Positions 1 through 7,501 of a stretch of DNA of 34,101 nucleotides are shown here, piece after piece. Origin of the DNA: an uncultured Collinsella sp. GTDB taxonomy: Bacteria; Actinomycetota; Coriobacteriia; Coriobacteriales; Coriobacteriaceae. Location: contig CABUDI010000020.1 in the NCBI GenBank assembly GCA_902490305.1, forward strand, positions 1-34,101, read 5' to 3'. Both the position numbers and the translations under genes were made by a program. Position 1 is the stretch's first letter, and every line of letters begins with the position of its first letter. Below the pieces are notes generated by a model that was not told where the DNA came from, did not search any database, and saw only the letters and a program-made list of their open reading frames with translations.

Positions 1-143
1 GGACTTGCAGCGACGGACCTCAGGACACTCTTACACCACGTCTGCGCGCGCGACCGCTGTAGGGGTCGCCCGAACATCATTTTGGGTGGTTTTGCCTGCT
101 ACTAAAATGGTAACAGTACTCATATTTGCCCTTTTTTGCCCAC

Positions 144-180
144 AGCCCTTTGAGGTTGCGGCGAAAAGGGCTTGTTTTGA
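144..180 (+). terminator. possible terminator hairpin at left edge
   Basis: The arms AGCCCTTT (144-151) and AAAGGGCT (165-172) form an 8-bp stem and are followed by a T-rich stretch (TTGTTTTGATTGTTT). This could end a plus-strand gene lying left of the window. The rest of 1-375 has no convincing gene: reading frames there lack a ribosome-binding site and family resemblance, and the longer ones run antisense into the acyltransferase gene. Confidence 0.35.
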
Positions 181-314
181 TTGTTTGGGGCAGGCGCGAG
201 GCGCGGAAATGGTGTCTGGAGCGGCGGAGCGGCTTGGAATTCATCCGCAGGGGTCTTCATTGGCCGCGCCAGGAGTGCCTCCAGGTGCCGGCAGTTAAGG
301 AGCGCCCCTAACTG

Positions 315-352
315 CCGCAGGGGGCGTCGGCCATGGCCGACGCCCCCTGCGG
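315..352. repeat. perfect 19-bp-arm palindrome after acyltransferase gene
   Basis: Positions 315-352 are a perfect inverted repeat with no spacer, centred on GGCCATGGCC, built on CCGCAGGGGGCG on one side and CGCCCCCTGCGG on the other. A second imperfect repeat touches it on the left: GGCAGTTA at 291-298 pairs with TAACTGCC at 308-315. It begins 24 bases beyond the stop of the minus-strand acyltransferase gene and could end its transcript, but no clear T-run follows on either strand. A repeat-family palindrome is the alternative. Confidence 0.6.
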
Positions 353-375
353 GTGTAAACAGATTTTGCTGCGCG

Positions 376-2592
376 TTACTTGTCGGTGCCCAGCTTGTGT
401 GGCTTGTAGGCGAGGGCATTGACGAGTGCGTCGGCGGCGGACTTGACGGCTGCCGGCTGCGGATCGTTGACGTGGTCCTCGGGGTGCACGGGCAGGTCTT
501 TCTTGACTGCATCGTGGATCAGGTTGAGGTACTCGGTCACGCCGGTAGTCGACAGGTGCGTGCCGTCGCCGTCGAACAGGTCGTTGCGGTTGGCGCTGTG
601 CCCGTACCAGTCGATAACGCGTACATTCTTGTAGCGCGTGGCGGCGTTGGCGATGGCCTGGTTCGTGGACCCGACCCACGGCTGCGGGCTACGCGTGTTT
701 ACAAACACGACAATACGCTGCTCGCCGGCGTCGGCCATGATCGCGTCGACCTGGGCGTCCGTTACCAAACCGTTGGTGCCCAGGGCAAAGACCACGATCT
801 TGCCGGCAAGGTTCTGCTGGATATAGCCCTCAAATGTCGCGCGGCCCGCATCAAACTGGCGGCCCTTTTCGGCATCGATATGGCTGTGCGGGAACACGCC
901 GTCAAAGGAATCAACGGCGCGCAGCGACACGGAGTCGCCGATCATCAACAGGTCGTAGGAGCCATCGGGGAAGCCGTCGTTGTCCTTGTCGGTGTCGTCG
1001 GCCGCCTGCTGGTCGGTGGGCGCGGTGTTTTTGGCTTCCTTGTTCAGAACTTCGGCGCCCTCGCCGCTCAGCGCAGACGTCTCGGGCACAAAGATCAGAC
1101 CGCCCAGTGCGACGACCAACACGATAGCGCAGGCTGCGCAGACAGGGACGTGCGCGCGTACCCAGTTGGCGGGCGTGGTGGTGCCATCGCGGAATTCGGC
1201 GACGGTGCGGCCGAGGGCGCCCTTCCTAAACGGCGTTTCGATAAAGCGATAGGAGCACTCGGCTACGGCAACTACCACAAGTACCTGCAAGATGTACTGC
1301 CACTAGGGCGTATCGTTGATGTTGGCGACCGGGTTCATGAGCAACAGCAGCGGATAGTGCCACAGGTAGATACTGTACGAGCGCTTGCCAACCCACACGA
1401 GCGGCTCGGCGGACAGCGCGCGGGCAACCATTCCCTGGGGCTGCACGCAGGCCGCGATGACCATGAGCGTGAGGATGGAGCATAGCAGTGTGCCGCCGCG
1501 ATACTGGAACGCGGTGTAGCCGTTGGTGAGCGCGACCATGGCGGCAAGGCCAACCAGACCCACGACGCCCAGTACATCGATGGATGCGGGCGAGGACCAA
1601 AAGCGCACGAGGGCGCTCGGCTGTGCCGGGGCGGTCTTGGCTGATTCGTCGGCCTTCTCGCCAGGCTTGCCCTCGGCGTTCTTGCCGTGCTTGGCGGCGC
1701 CAGCCAGGCGATTGAGCCCCAAACGATGAGCGAGACGCACCGGCGCCAGGTCGCGATCGGGGATAAAGGCCATCCAGGCACCCAGCAGCAGCGAGAACAC
1801 GCGGGTGTCGGTGCCGTAGTACACGCGGCTGGGGTCGGCGGCAGGGTTGTAAAGCACCATCATGGCGAGGGCGGAAACCGCGGCAAGGCCCAGAACCACG
1901 CGGCGCGTGTTGGGCTTGCTCACATGCATGGATACCATGGCAAACAGCAGAGGCGGCCAAATCAGGTAGAACTGTTCCTCGATGGCAAGCGACCAAAAGT
2001 GCGTGAGCGGCGAAGGGTCGCCCAGGGCATTGAAGTACGAGACGTTTTGGGCAATCTGCCACCAGTTGTTGAAGAACAGCAGCGACGGCAGGATGTCGGG
2101 GCGCATCTTGGTGAGCATCACGTGGTTAAAGATGGTGCACAGCGCGCAGGTCACGAACACTACCGTTACCACGGCGGGGACCAGGCGACGGATGCGGCGA
2201 ATCCAGAAGCTCTTAAGGTCGATGCGGCCGGTCTTAGCGATTTCGTTGAGCAGCAAGCGCGTGATCAGATAGCCCGATAGCACAAAGAAGATCGTGACGC
2301 CGAGCAGGCCGCCCTGAGCCCACGTGAGGTTGAGGTGATAGAGCACCACCGCGACGACGGCAAGCGTGCGCAGACCGTCGAGCGCAGGAATGTAGCGGGA
2401 CTTGGGGCGAGCGGGTGCCTGTTCTTTTGCGGCGCTGTTGGTGCGGGCGCCCTTGTTGGTGGGCGTTCGATGCGGGCTCGGGCCGCGTCGCGACTCGCCG
2501 GTGCGGCTGTCGGCGCGCGGGCGTTCGTGCGGCGCCTGGTTATCGGGCGCGCGGCGCGGACCGCGTGGGCTCGATGGTGGGAATTGCTCCAT
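376..2592 (-). pseudogene. OafA-type acyltransferase-3/SGNH protein, interrupted by in-frame TAG
   Basis: This encodes a membrane O-acyltransferase that would modify cell-surface polysaccharide or peptidoglycan. The first 429 codons carry the acyltransferase-3 fold: a basic, Pro-rich N-terminal tail of about 65 residues, the entry motif DGLRTLAVVAVVLYH, the FFVLSGYLIT helix, the WSLAIEEQFYLIWP motif and further membrane helices. A TAG at 1305-1303 stops the frame after NDTP. The same frame continues at once with WQYILQ, the last membrane segment (SYRFIETPF) and a complete SGNH esterase-like domain with GDSVS, a FALGTNG motif and DGTHLS. With TAG read as Trp (TGG) the product would be 738 residues, normal for the family. 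No other stop or frameshift is present, so the lesion is recent, a strain polymorphism or a sequencing error. No clear Shine-Dalgarno precedes the ATG at 2592. Confidence 0.85.
1303..2592 (-). CDS. N-terminal acyltransferase-3 part before the TAG
   Basis: This is the part of the interrupted acyltransferase that can be translated from the ATG at 2592, 429 residues. It holds the acyltransferase-3 membrane core, including the conserved YH pair and the SLAIEEQFY loop, but lacks the last membrane helix and the whole periplasmic SGNH domain. A charged insertion rich in Ala, Lys and Glu (around codons 290-315) separates two groups of helices. Whether this part alone is active is unknown. In two-domain OafA proteins the SGNH domain is thought to help pass the acyl group to the acceptor, so loss of function is likely. 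The segment 376-1290 could start only from a TTG with no visible ribosome-binding site. Confidence 0.6.
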   Translation of the reverse strand: MEQFPPSSPRGPRRAPDNQAPHERPRADSRTGESRRGPSPHRTPTNKGARTNSAAKEQAPARPKSRYIPALDGLRTLAVVAVVLYHLNLTWAQGGLLGVTIFFVLSGYLITRLLLNEIAKTGRIDLKSFWIRRIRRLVPAVVTVVFVTCALCTIFNHVMLTKMRPDILPSLLFFNNWWQIAQNVSYFNALGDPSPLTHFWSLAIEEQFYLIWPPLLFAMVSMHVSKPNTRRVVLGLAAVSALAMMVLYNPAADPSRVYYGTDTRVFSLLLGAWMAFIPDRDLAPVRLAHRLGLNRLAGAAKHGKNAEGKPGEKADESAKTAPAQPSALVRFWSSPASIDVLGVVGLVGLAAMVALTNGYTAFQYRGGTLLCSILTLMVIAACVQPQGMVARALSAEPLVWVGKRSYSIYLWHYPLLLLMNPVANINDTP

Positions 2593-2779
2593 AAAACATC
2601 ATCCAATGACGAGAATAATCAGCACATATTCATTGTAGCTGCCTGCTCCTGTGAATGCTTGCTGCTGGCGCAAGCTCAAGCGCGCGTCCACATCAAAGTG
2701 AACTAAAGTTATAGGGGGTGCGAGAGTGCACGATCGACGGCCGACGGTGGGCATAAGGCCCGCAGATGAGGAGGTTTCC

Positions 2780-3742
2780 ATGGCAGATCGCGGCATCGTT
2801 GCGGTGTTCGGCAGTATGAACATGGACCTTTCGGTGGCGTGCGAGCGCATACCGCGTGCGGGCGAGACCGTCGGCGGCAGCGGGTTTATCACCAACGCCG
2901 GTGGCAAGGGCGCTAACCAGGCCGTTGCCGCCGCGCGCATGGGTGCGCACACGTGCATGATCGGCGCGGTCGGTCGCGACGCGTTCGGCGCGTCGCTCGT
3001 GACGGGGCTCCAAGACGCCGGCGTGGACTGTGACTTTGTAGTGCATCGCGATGACGTGGAGACGGGAACGGCGACCATCATTCGCTGCGAGGGCGACAAC
3101 CGCATCATACTGTCATCGGGCGCCAACCATGCGCTTGCGGGCGCGGACGTTGCCTGCGCGCTGAGGCGTCTGGTGGCCCATGAGCTCGACGGCGACGCCA
3201 GCGAGATTGCCCCGGCTGCCGGAAGCGTCTTTATCGCCCAGGGCGAATGTGACCTTGCGGCGACGGCCGAGGCGCTTGTTTGCGCTCACGAGCTGGGGTT
3301 CTATACGGTCTTTAATCCAGCGCCCGCCTGCGAGCTGCCTGCGGAGGTCTGGCCTGCGGTCGACCTGGTCTGTCCCAACGAGACCGAGTGCCAGGTGCTG
3401 ACGGGAATCTTGCCCGCGGACGATGCAAGCGGCGTCGCGGCGCTCAACGTCCTGCTCGCTAGGGGTGCCGGAGCTGCGGTCATCACGTTGGGCGGTGCCG
3501 GCTCGGTTACGCTCGGCGATGACGGTGAGCTGCTGCGCATGCCGGCACTTTCGAGCACGGTAGTCGATACCACGGCCGCCGGCGATACGTTTATCGGCGC
3601 GTTGGCGGCGGCTCGCCTAGAGGGCTTGCCGCTCTTTGAGTGCATGGCCGCGGGTGCTCGCGCCTCGGCAGTGACGGTGTCGCGCCTGGGCGCTCAGCAA
3701 TCGATTCCCACGCGCGCCGAAGTTGAACATTGGTTTGGTTAA
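2780..3742 (+). CDS. rbsK: ribokinase (PfkB family)
   Basis: It phosphorylates D-ribose at O5 with ATP in the cytosol, feeding the pentose phosphate pathway. The 320-residue product has the usual ribokinase length. It shows the N-terminal NMDL region, PfkB signature 1 (GGKGANQAVAAARMG, residues 41-55) and signature 2 (DTTAAGDTFIGALAA, residues 263-277) with the catalytic Asp at about 269, plus a CPNETE motif near 199. The start at 2780 follows AGGAGG at 2768-2773 with ideal spacing; an upstream in-frame start at 2726 lacks this. The nucleoside hydrolase gene follows after 30 bases, so ribose released from nucleosides is the likely substrate. Another PfkB sugar substrate cannot be excluded. 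Confidence 0.9.
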   Translation: MADRGIVAVFGSMNMDLSVACERIPRAGETVGGSGFITNAGGKGANQAVAAARMGAHTCMIGAVGRDAFGASLVTGLQDAGVDCDFVVHRDDVETGTATIIRCEGDNRIILSSGANHALAGADVACALRRLVAHELDGDASEIAPAAGSVFIAQGECDLAATAEALVCAHELGFYTVFNPAPACELPAEVWPAVDLVCPNETECQVLTGILPADDASGVAALNVLLARGAGAAVITLGGAGSVTLGDDGELLRMPALSSTVVDTTAAGDTFIGALAAARLEGLPLFECMAAGARASAVTVSRLGAQQSIPTRAEVEHWFG

Positions 3743-3772
3743 ACGATAAAGACGGAGAAGCGGAGTAGAACA

Positions 3773-4747
3773 ATGGCAATCAAGAAGCTGATCCTTGATC
3801 TGGATATGGGTGTGGACGATGCGATGGCGCTGGCCTATGCCATCGCGAGCCCCGAGGTGGAGCTCGTGGGTATCACCACGTGCTTTGGCAACGTGCGCGT
3901 CGAGCAATCGGCGCACAACTGCCTGGCGGTGCTCGATCTGCTGGGTCGCCCCGAGGTTCCGGTGTACCTGGGTGCCGACCGTCCTCTGCAGGCGACTGAG
4001 CCCTATACGCCGCCGGCGTCCACCGCGCTCATTCACGGCAAGAACGGCATCGGCGGCGCGAGCGTGCCCGCGTCGCCCTACGAGCCGGTGGGGGCGACCT
4101 CGGCCGACGGCAACGCTGCGGTCGATTATTTGATCGATGCCGCGCGCACTTATGGTCCCGATCTGGTCTACGTAGCGACTGGCCCGCTCTCCAATCTGGC
4201 GCTCGCCCTGGAGCGCGATGCGGCGGCGATGATGTCCATCGGCCGCGTGGTCGTGATGGGCGGCGCCCTTACCGTGCCCGGCAACGTGAGCGCGGGCGCC
4301 GAGGCCAACATGGCGAGCGACCCTGAGGCGGCCGATGCCGTGCTGCGCTCGGGCCGTAAGCTCACCATGGTGGGTCTGGACGTGACACATCGCGCGGTGC
4401 TCACACGCCGCGACATTGCCGGCTGGACGGGCTCGGGCACTATGGCCGGCTGCGCATTTGCGAACATGGTCGAGCACTACATTGGTTCGTACGAGATGAA
4501 CGCGCCCTACCTGGGCGGCTGCGCGCTGCACGATCCGCTTGCCGTTGCCGTGGCGATTGATCCCACGCTCGTGGGCGCACTTGGTTGCAACTTGCGCGTC
4601 GACCTGCTCGGCGAGTATCGCGGCCGCACTATCTGCGACGAGCATCGCCTGTCCGACCCCGACAAGAGCGCGCTTGTGGCACTCACCGTGGACGCCCCGC
4701 GCTTTCTGTCCGAGTTCAAGGCGCGCATGGCCCGCATCCTAGGCTAG
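3773..4747 (+). CDS. inosine-uridine preferring nucleoside hydrolase family protein
   Basis: It hydrolyses the N-glycosidic bond of ribonucleosides to free base and ribose. The 324-residue protein has the calcium-binding N-terminal motif as DLDMGVDDAMAL (Asp9, Asp11, Asp15, Asp16), the TGPLSNLALAL segment, the VMGGALTVPGN loop leading to Asn179, and the C-terminal HDPLA motif (His253-Asp254). The usual DTDPG is here DLDMG, a mild departure. It lies 30 bases after ribokinase on the same strand, so the pair would turn nucleosides into ribose 5-phosphate. The preferred base cannot be read from the sequence. No clear terminator follows; the next feature is the leader of the antiterminator gene. 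Confidence 0.88.
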   Translation: MAIKKLILDLDMGVDDAMALAYAIASPEVELVGITTCFGNVRVEQSAHNCLAVLDLLGRPEVPVYLGADRPLQATEPYTPPASTALIHGKNGIGGASVPASPYEPVGATSADGNAAVDYLIDAARTYGPDLVYVATGPLSNLALALERDAAAMMSIGRVVVMGGALTVPGNVSAGAEANMASDPEAADAVLRSGRKLTMVGLDVTHRAVLTRRDIAGWTGSGTMAGCAFANMVEHYIGSYEMNAPYLGGCALHDPLAVAVAIDPTLVGALGCNLRVDLLGEYRGRTICDEHRLSDPDKSALVALTVDAPRFLSEFKARMARILG

Positions 4748-4844
4748 GCTCGGGATCGAAGCACGCCCATCTGCTCGATGTGGCCGCTGGCGGGCCGACA
4801 TCTACCGTTCGCCAGCCCGATGGTCCCCGGGGCGGGGAGAGCGC

Positions 4845-4850
4845 TATAAT
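4845..4850 (+). promoter_or_regulatory. -10 box of beta-glucoside operon
   Basis: A perfect TATAAT lies 15 bases before the RNA antiterminator target, which places the start of transcription near 4857. This is the arrangement expected for a leader that begins just ahead of its antiterminator hairpin. The -35 side is G/C-rich and no good match is visible, as would suit an activated or weak promoter. Confidence 0.6.
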
Positions 4851-4864
4851 GCATTCTGCATCTT

Positions 4865-4894
4865 GGATTGTTACTCCTGTGTGGAGGCATGCCC
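4865..4894 (+). promoter_or_regulatory. ribonucleic antiterminator (RAT) target of BglG/LicT
   Basis: GGATTGTTACTCC at 4865-4877 with GGAGGCATGCCC at 4883-4894 matches the known RAT layout (GGATTGTTACTG, a short loop, then GCAGGCAAAACC) bound by the CAT domain of BglG, LicT and SacY. The terminator lies just downstream. A second GGATTGTTAC occurs at 4911-4920 directly before the terminator stem, with only GTAA before GGCATGACC, so it may be a degenerate second target. Confidence 0.85.
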
Positions 4895-4922
4895 AAGAGC
4901 AATACAACACGGATTGTTACGT

Positions 4923-4967
4923 AAGGCATGACCGCAATAGCACTGCTATTGGCTATCATGCCTTTTT
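4923..4967 (+). terminator. leader terminator controlled by antitermination
   Basis: AAGGCATGA (4923-4931) pairs with TCATGCCTT (4956-4964). Inside it CAATAGCA (4935-4942) pairs with TGCTATTG (4944-4951). A run of five T (4963-4967) follows. It lies between the RAT and the start of the antiterminator gene, so unbound transcripts should stop here. Confidence 0.85.
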
Positions 4968-4996
4968 CTGTGAGTGTTCTTGAAAGGAGGTTCACC

Positions 4997-5836
4997 ATGC
5001 TTGCAATTAAAAAGCTTAACAACAACGCGGTTCTTTGCCGTGACGGACAGGGGCGAGATGTCATCGCCATGGGCAGGGGCGTCGGTTTCGGCGGAGATTT
5101 TCCTCGAGAGCTCCCTCTTTCTAAAATCGAGCATACGTTTTACGACATTGATCCTAAAGGACAAGATGTCATGAGGGATCTTCCCTCGGATATCGTGATG
5201 TTTGCGGCGAAAGTTATGGACATCGTTGCCAACGAACTGCCCTACGACCTCTCGACCAATGCGACGCTGTTCATGGCTGATCACCTGTCGTTTGCCGTTG
5301 CGCGAGCCCAAAAGGGGGTCCGCATCGCGATGCCTCTTGCCTATGAAGTGCGGGAGACGTATCCGAAGGAATACAAGGCTGCCCAGTTTATCGTCATGCG
5401 ACTCGAGAAGGAGCTCGGAGAGCGGCTTCCCAAGGATGAGATTGCCAGTATTGCGATGAATCTCGTGAACGCACGGGTTGTTGAAGCCGTCAAAGCCACG
5501 GCCGAGCCCGCAAAGTGGTTCGACGATATGCTCGAGGACGTTATCGAGATTCTCGAAAGCGATTTCCGCATTATTGTCGACCGCGATTCCTTTGATTTCA
5601 CCCGCTTCGCCACGCATCTGCGGTACCTGTTCAAGCGCATTCAAGCCGGCGAGTCGCTGAACAGCGCCAACATGCAGATGTACAAGAACTTTCGTGAGGA
5701 GTTTCCGCAGTTGGCAGAGTGCGTGAAGCATATCGGTTCCTATTGTCGTGAAACGTGGGACGCCACGCTCTCCGAGGAGGAGGAACTCTATCTGATGATC
5801 CATCTCAACCGGATCATCTCCAAAAAAGGATTGTAA
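4997..5836 (+). CDS. licT: BglG/LicT-family transcription antiterminator
   Basis: It binds the RAT hairpin in its own leader and lets RNA polymerase pass the terminator when the cognate sugar is present; its activity is set by PTS phosphorylation. The 279-residue protein has the CAT RNA-binding domain (residues 1-55, with the family motif NNNAVL and GRGVGF) and two PRDs. Of the four PRD histidines, His96, His207 and His269 are present, but the second PRD1 position is Asn155. The start at 4997 follows a strong AAAGGAGG (4983-4990); an upstream in-frame start at 4928 falls inside the terminator. EIIBC follows after 67 bases without a terminator, so the two genes are likely co-transcribed. Confidence 0.92.
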   Translation: MLAIKKLNNNAVLCRDGQGRDVIAMGRGVGFGGDFPRELPLSKIEHTFYDIDPKGQDVMRDLPSDIVMFAAKVMDIVANELPYDLSTNATLFMADHLSFAVARAQKGVRIAMPLAYEVRETYPKEYKAAQFIVMRLEKELGERLPKDEIASIAMNLVNARVVEAVKATAEPAKWFDDMLEDVIEILESDFRIIVDRDSFDFTRFATHLRYLFKRIQAGESLNSANMQMYKNFREEFPQLAECVKHIGSYCRETWDATLSEEEELYLMIHLNRIISKKGL

Positions 5837-5903
5837 CCCGTAGCCATTCGGGGCATGACCTTTGCCGATTCGAACAGTAAGCCAAGATTGTGCAAAGGAG
5901 CCA

Positions 5904-7355
5904 ATGATGGCAAATTACAAAAAGGTGGCAGAGCAGATTCTCTCCACTGTGGGCGGGGCGGAAAACGTGGCTTCGGTTACGCATTGCATGACGCGCCTGC
6001 GCTTCAACCTCAAGGATGAAAGCCTCTCGAATGATGAGAAGCTTGAGGACATCTCGTCTATCATCAGCGTCGTGCACGCCGGAGGGCAGGTGCAGCTGGT
6101 GGTCGGGCCCACGGTCGACAAGGTCTACGACGAGGTTTGTAAGCAGGGCGGATTCGAGGTCACGGTATCGATTGACGAGGAACTCGATGGCCCTCAGCTT
6201 AGCTGGAAGGAGCGCTTGGCGCCCAAGCACCTCTTCAATCAGCTGCTCGATGCCGTGAGCGGCGCTATCACCCCGATCCTTCCGATCTTTTGTGTCGCCG
6301 GTATCTTCAAGATGCTCGTTATTCTGTTTGGGCCCGAAGGCGCCGGTTTTATGTCCGAAACGAGCGACCTGTATCGGATCCTTTCCCTGGTGGGCGATGC
6401 GGCGTACTATTACTTCCCGGTATTTGCTGCCTACAGTTCGGCTAAGAAGTTCAAAACGAGTCCTGTGCTGGCACTGCTCATCGCTGTTGTGATGATTTAT
6501 CCCGACATGCTCGCTATTGTTGAGGACGGAAAGCCTTTCAGCGTCTTCGGCATCCCCATGCAGCTCGTCAACTACACCCAGGCTGTTCTTCCGGTCATCT
6601 TGATCACCTGGGCCCAGTCCTATGTTGAGCGCTTCTTTAAGAAGATCTCGCCTGATATGTTGCGCATTCTGATCGTACCCGTGGGTACGGTGCTCGTGAT
6701 GTTGCCGGTCGCGCTGTGCCTCTGCGGCCCTGCCGTCCAATTTGTCATGGGCCTTGTGGCCGATTTCATCATTTGGCTCGCCTCTGTTGCCGGTCCCGCT
6801 GCGACCGCGGTTATCGGCGCATTCTGGAATCTGATCATCGCCACCGGCATGCACGTGCCGATCTATACCGCCATATTGCCCGCCGCGCTCCAGAACGGTT
6901 ACGACGCCATCTTATACCCCGGCACCGCGGTTGTAGCCTACACCACGCTTGCCATCGCGCTCGCCTATGGCCTGCGCGCTAAGGACAAGGAGAGTCGAGC
7001 CACGGGCTGGAACTTGTTCATCACCTATGCCTTCGGTCGCGTGAGTGAGCCCATCATCTACGGCATCCTGTTTCGCGACAAGAAGGCTCTTGCCTGGAAC
7101 ATGATTGGTGGTGCTGTCGGTGGTCTGCTGGTAAGCCTTCCTCATGCCAACGTCTATATCTTCACTGGCGTTGGTTTCCCATGGATGAACGTGCTCATGT
7201 TTGCTCAGGATATCATCCCTGGCACCATCGGGTGTCTTGCTGGCGGTGCCGTGACGTTTGCGTTGGCGATGATTTTTGGATTTGAAGGACAGGAGAAGAT
7301 GCCGTTGAAGTCCAAGAGCGGCGATTCTGAGGCCGTTGAATCCGTCGAGGCATAA
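5904..7355 (+). CDS. PTS beta-glucoside-specific EIIBC
   Basis: This membrane permease imports and phosphorylates a beta-glucoside. The 483-residue protein starts with an EIIB domain carrying the phospho-cysteine in the motif THCMTRLRFNLKD (Cys28), followed by EIIC with about ten membrane helices and the conserved GRVSEPIIYGILF loop. It ends in a short acidic tail and lacks the EIIA domain that BglF carries, so EIIA must come from another gene. AAAGGAG at 5894-5900 sits just before the ATG at 5904; a second ATG at 5907 is equally possible. With the antiterminator before it and GH1 after it, the substrate is probably an aryl- or disaccharide beta-glucoside. Confidence 0.92.
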   Translation: MMANYKKVAEQILSTVGGAENVASVTHCMTRLRFNLKDESLSNDEKLEDISSIISVVHAGGQVQLVVGPTVDKVYDEVCKQGGFEVTVSIDEELDGPQLSWKERLAPKHLFNQLLDAVSGAITPILPIFCVAGIFKMLVILFGPEGAGFMSETSDLYRILSLVGDAAYYYFPVFAAYSSAKKFKTSPVLALLIAVVMIYPDMLAIVEDGKPFSVFGIPMQLVNYTQAVLPVILITWAQSYVERFFKKISPDMLRILIVPVGTVLVMLPVALCLCGPAVQFVMGLVADFIIWLASVAGPAATAVIGAFWNLIIATGMHVPIYTAILPAALQNGYDAILYPGTAVVAYTTLAIALAYGLRAKDKESRATGWNLFITYAFGRVSEPIIYGILFRDKKALAWNMIGGAVGGLLVSLPHANVYIFTGVGFPWMNVLMFAQDIIPGTIGCLAGGAVTFALAMIFGFEGQEKMPLKSKSGDSEAVESVEA

Positions 7356-7383
7356 GAGGCTACTACACAAATATGCTCCCCAG

Positions 7384-7418
7384 CCGTTGCGCGGTCCGAC
7401 CCCTTGGCCGCGCAACGG
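7384..7418 (+). repeat. intercistronic hairpin between PTS and GH1 genes
   Basis: CCGTTGCGCGG (7384-7394) and CCGCGCAACGG (7408-7418) are perfect 11-bp arms with a 13-base loop. There is no T-run, so it is not a typical intrinsic terminator. In a polycistronic message it could protect the upstream PTS part from decay or reduce GH1 expression. A similar GTTGCGCGG recurs at 7428-7436. Confidence 0.6.
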
Positions 7419-7501
7419 TACTGTGCTGTTGCGCGGCACTTGCCGAGTCCGTTGCGTTCGACAGTGTGGGCCGGGAATTTGATAGAAAGGACGACACCAT
7501 A

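Noticed and set aside
181..1485. Long plus-strand frame of 434 codons
   Set aside because: Antisense to the acyltransferase gene, whose motifs are clear; low-complexity translation and no ribosome-binding site.
3617..4645. Minus-strand frame of 342 codons
   Set aside because: Antisense shadow of the nucleoside hydrolase gene; His/Arg/Ala-rich translation without family features.
5814..6854. Minus-strand frame of 346 codons
   Set aside because: Shadow of the EIIBC gene, which has complete EIIB and EIIC motifs.
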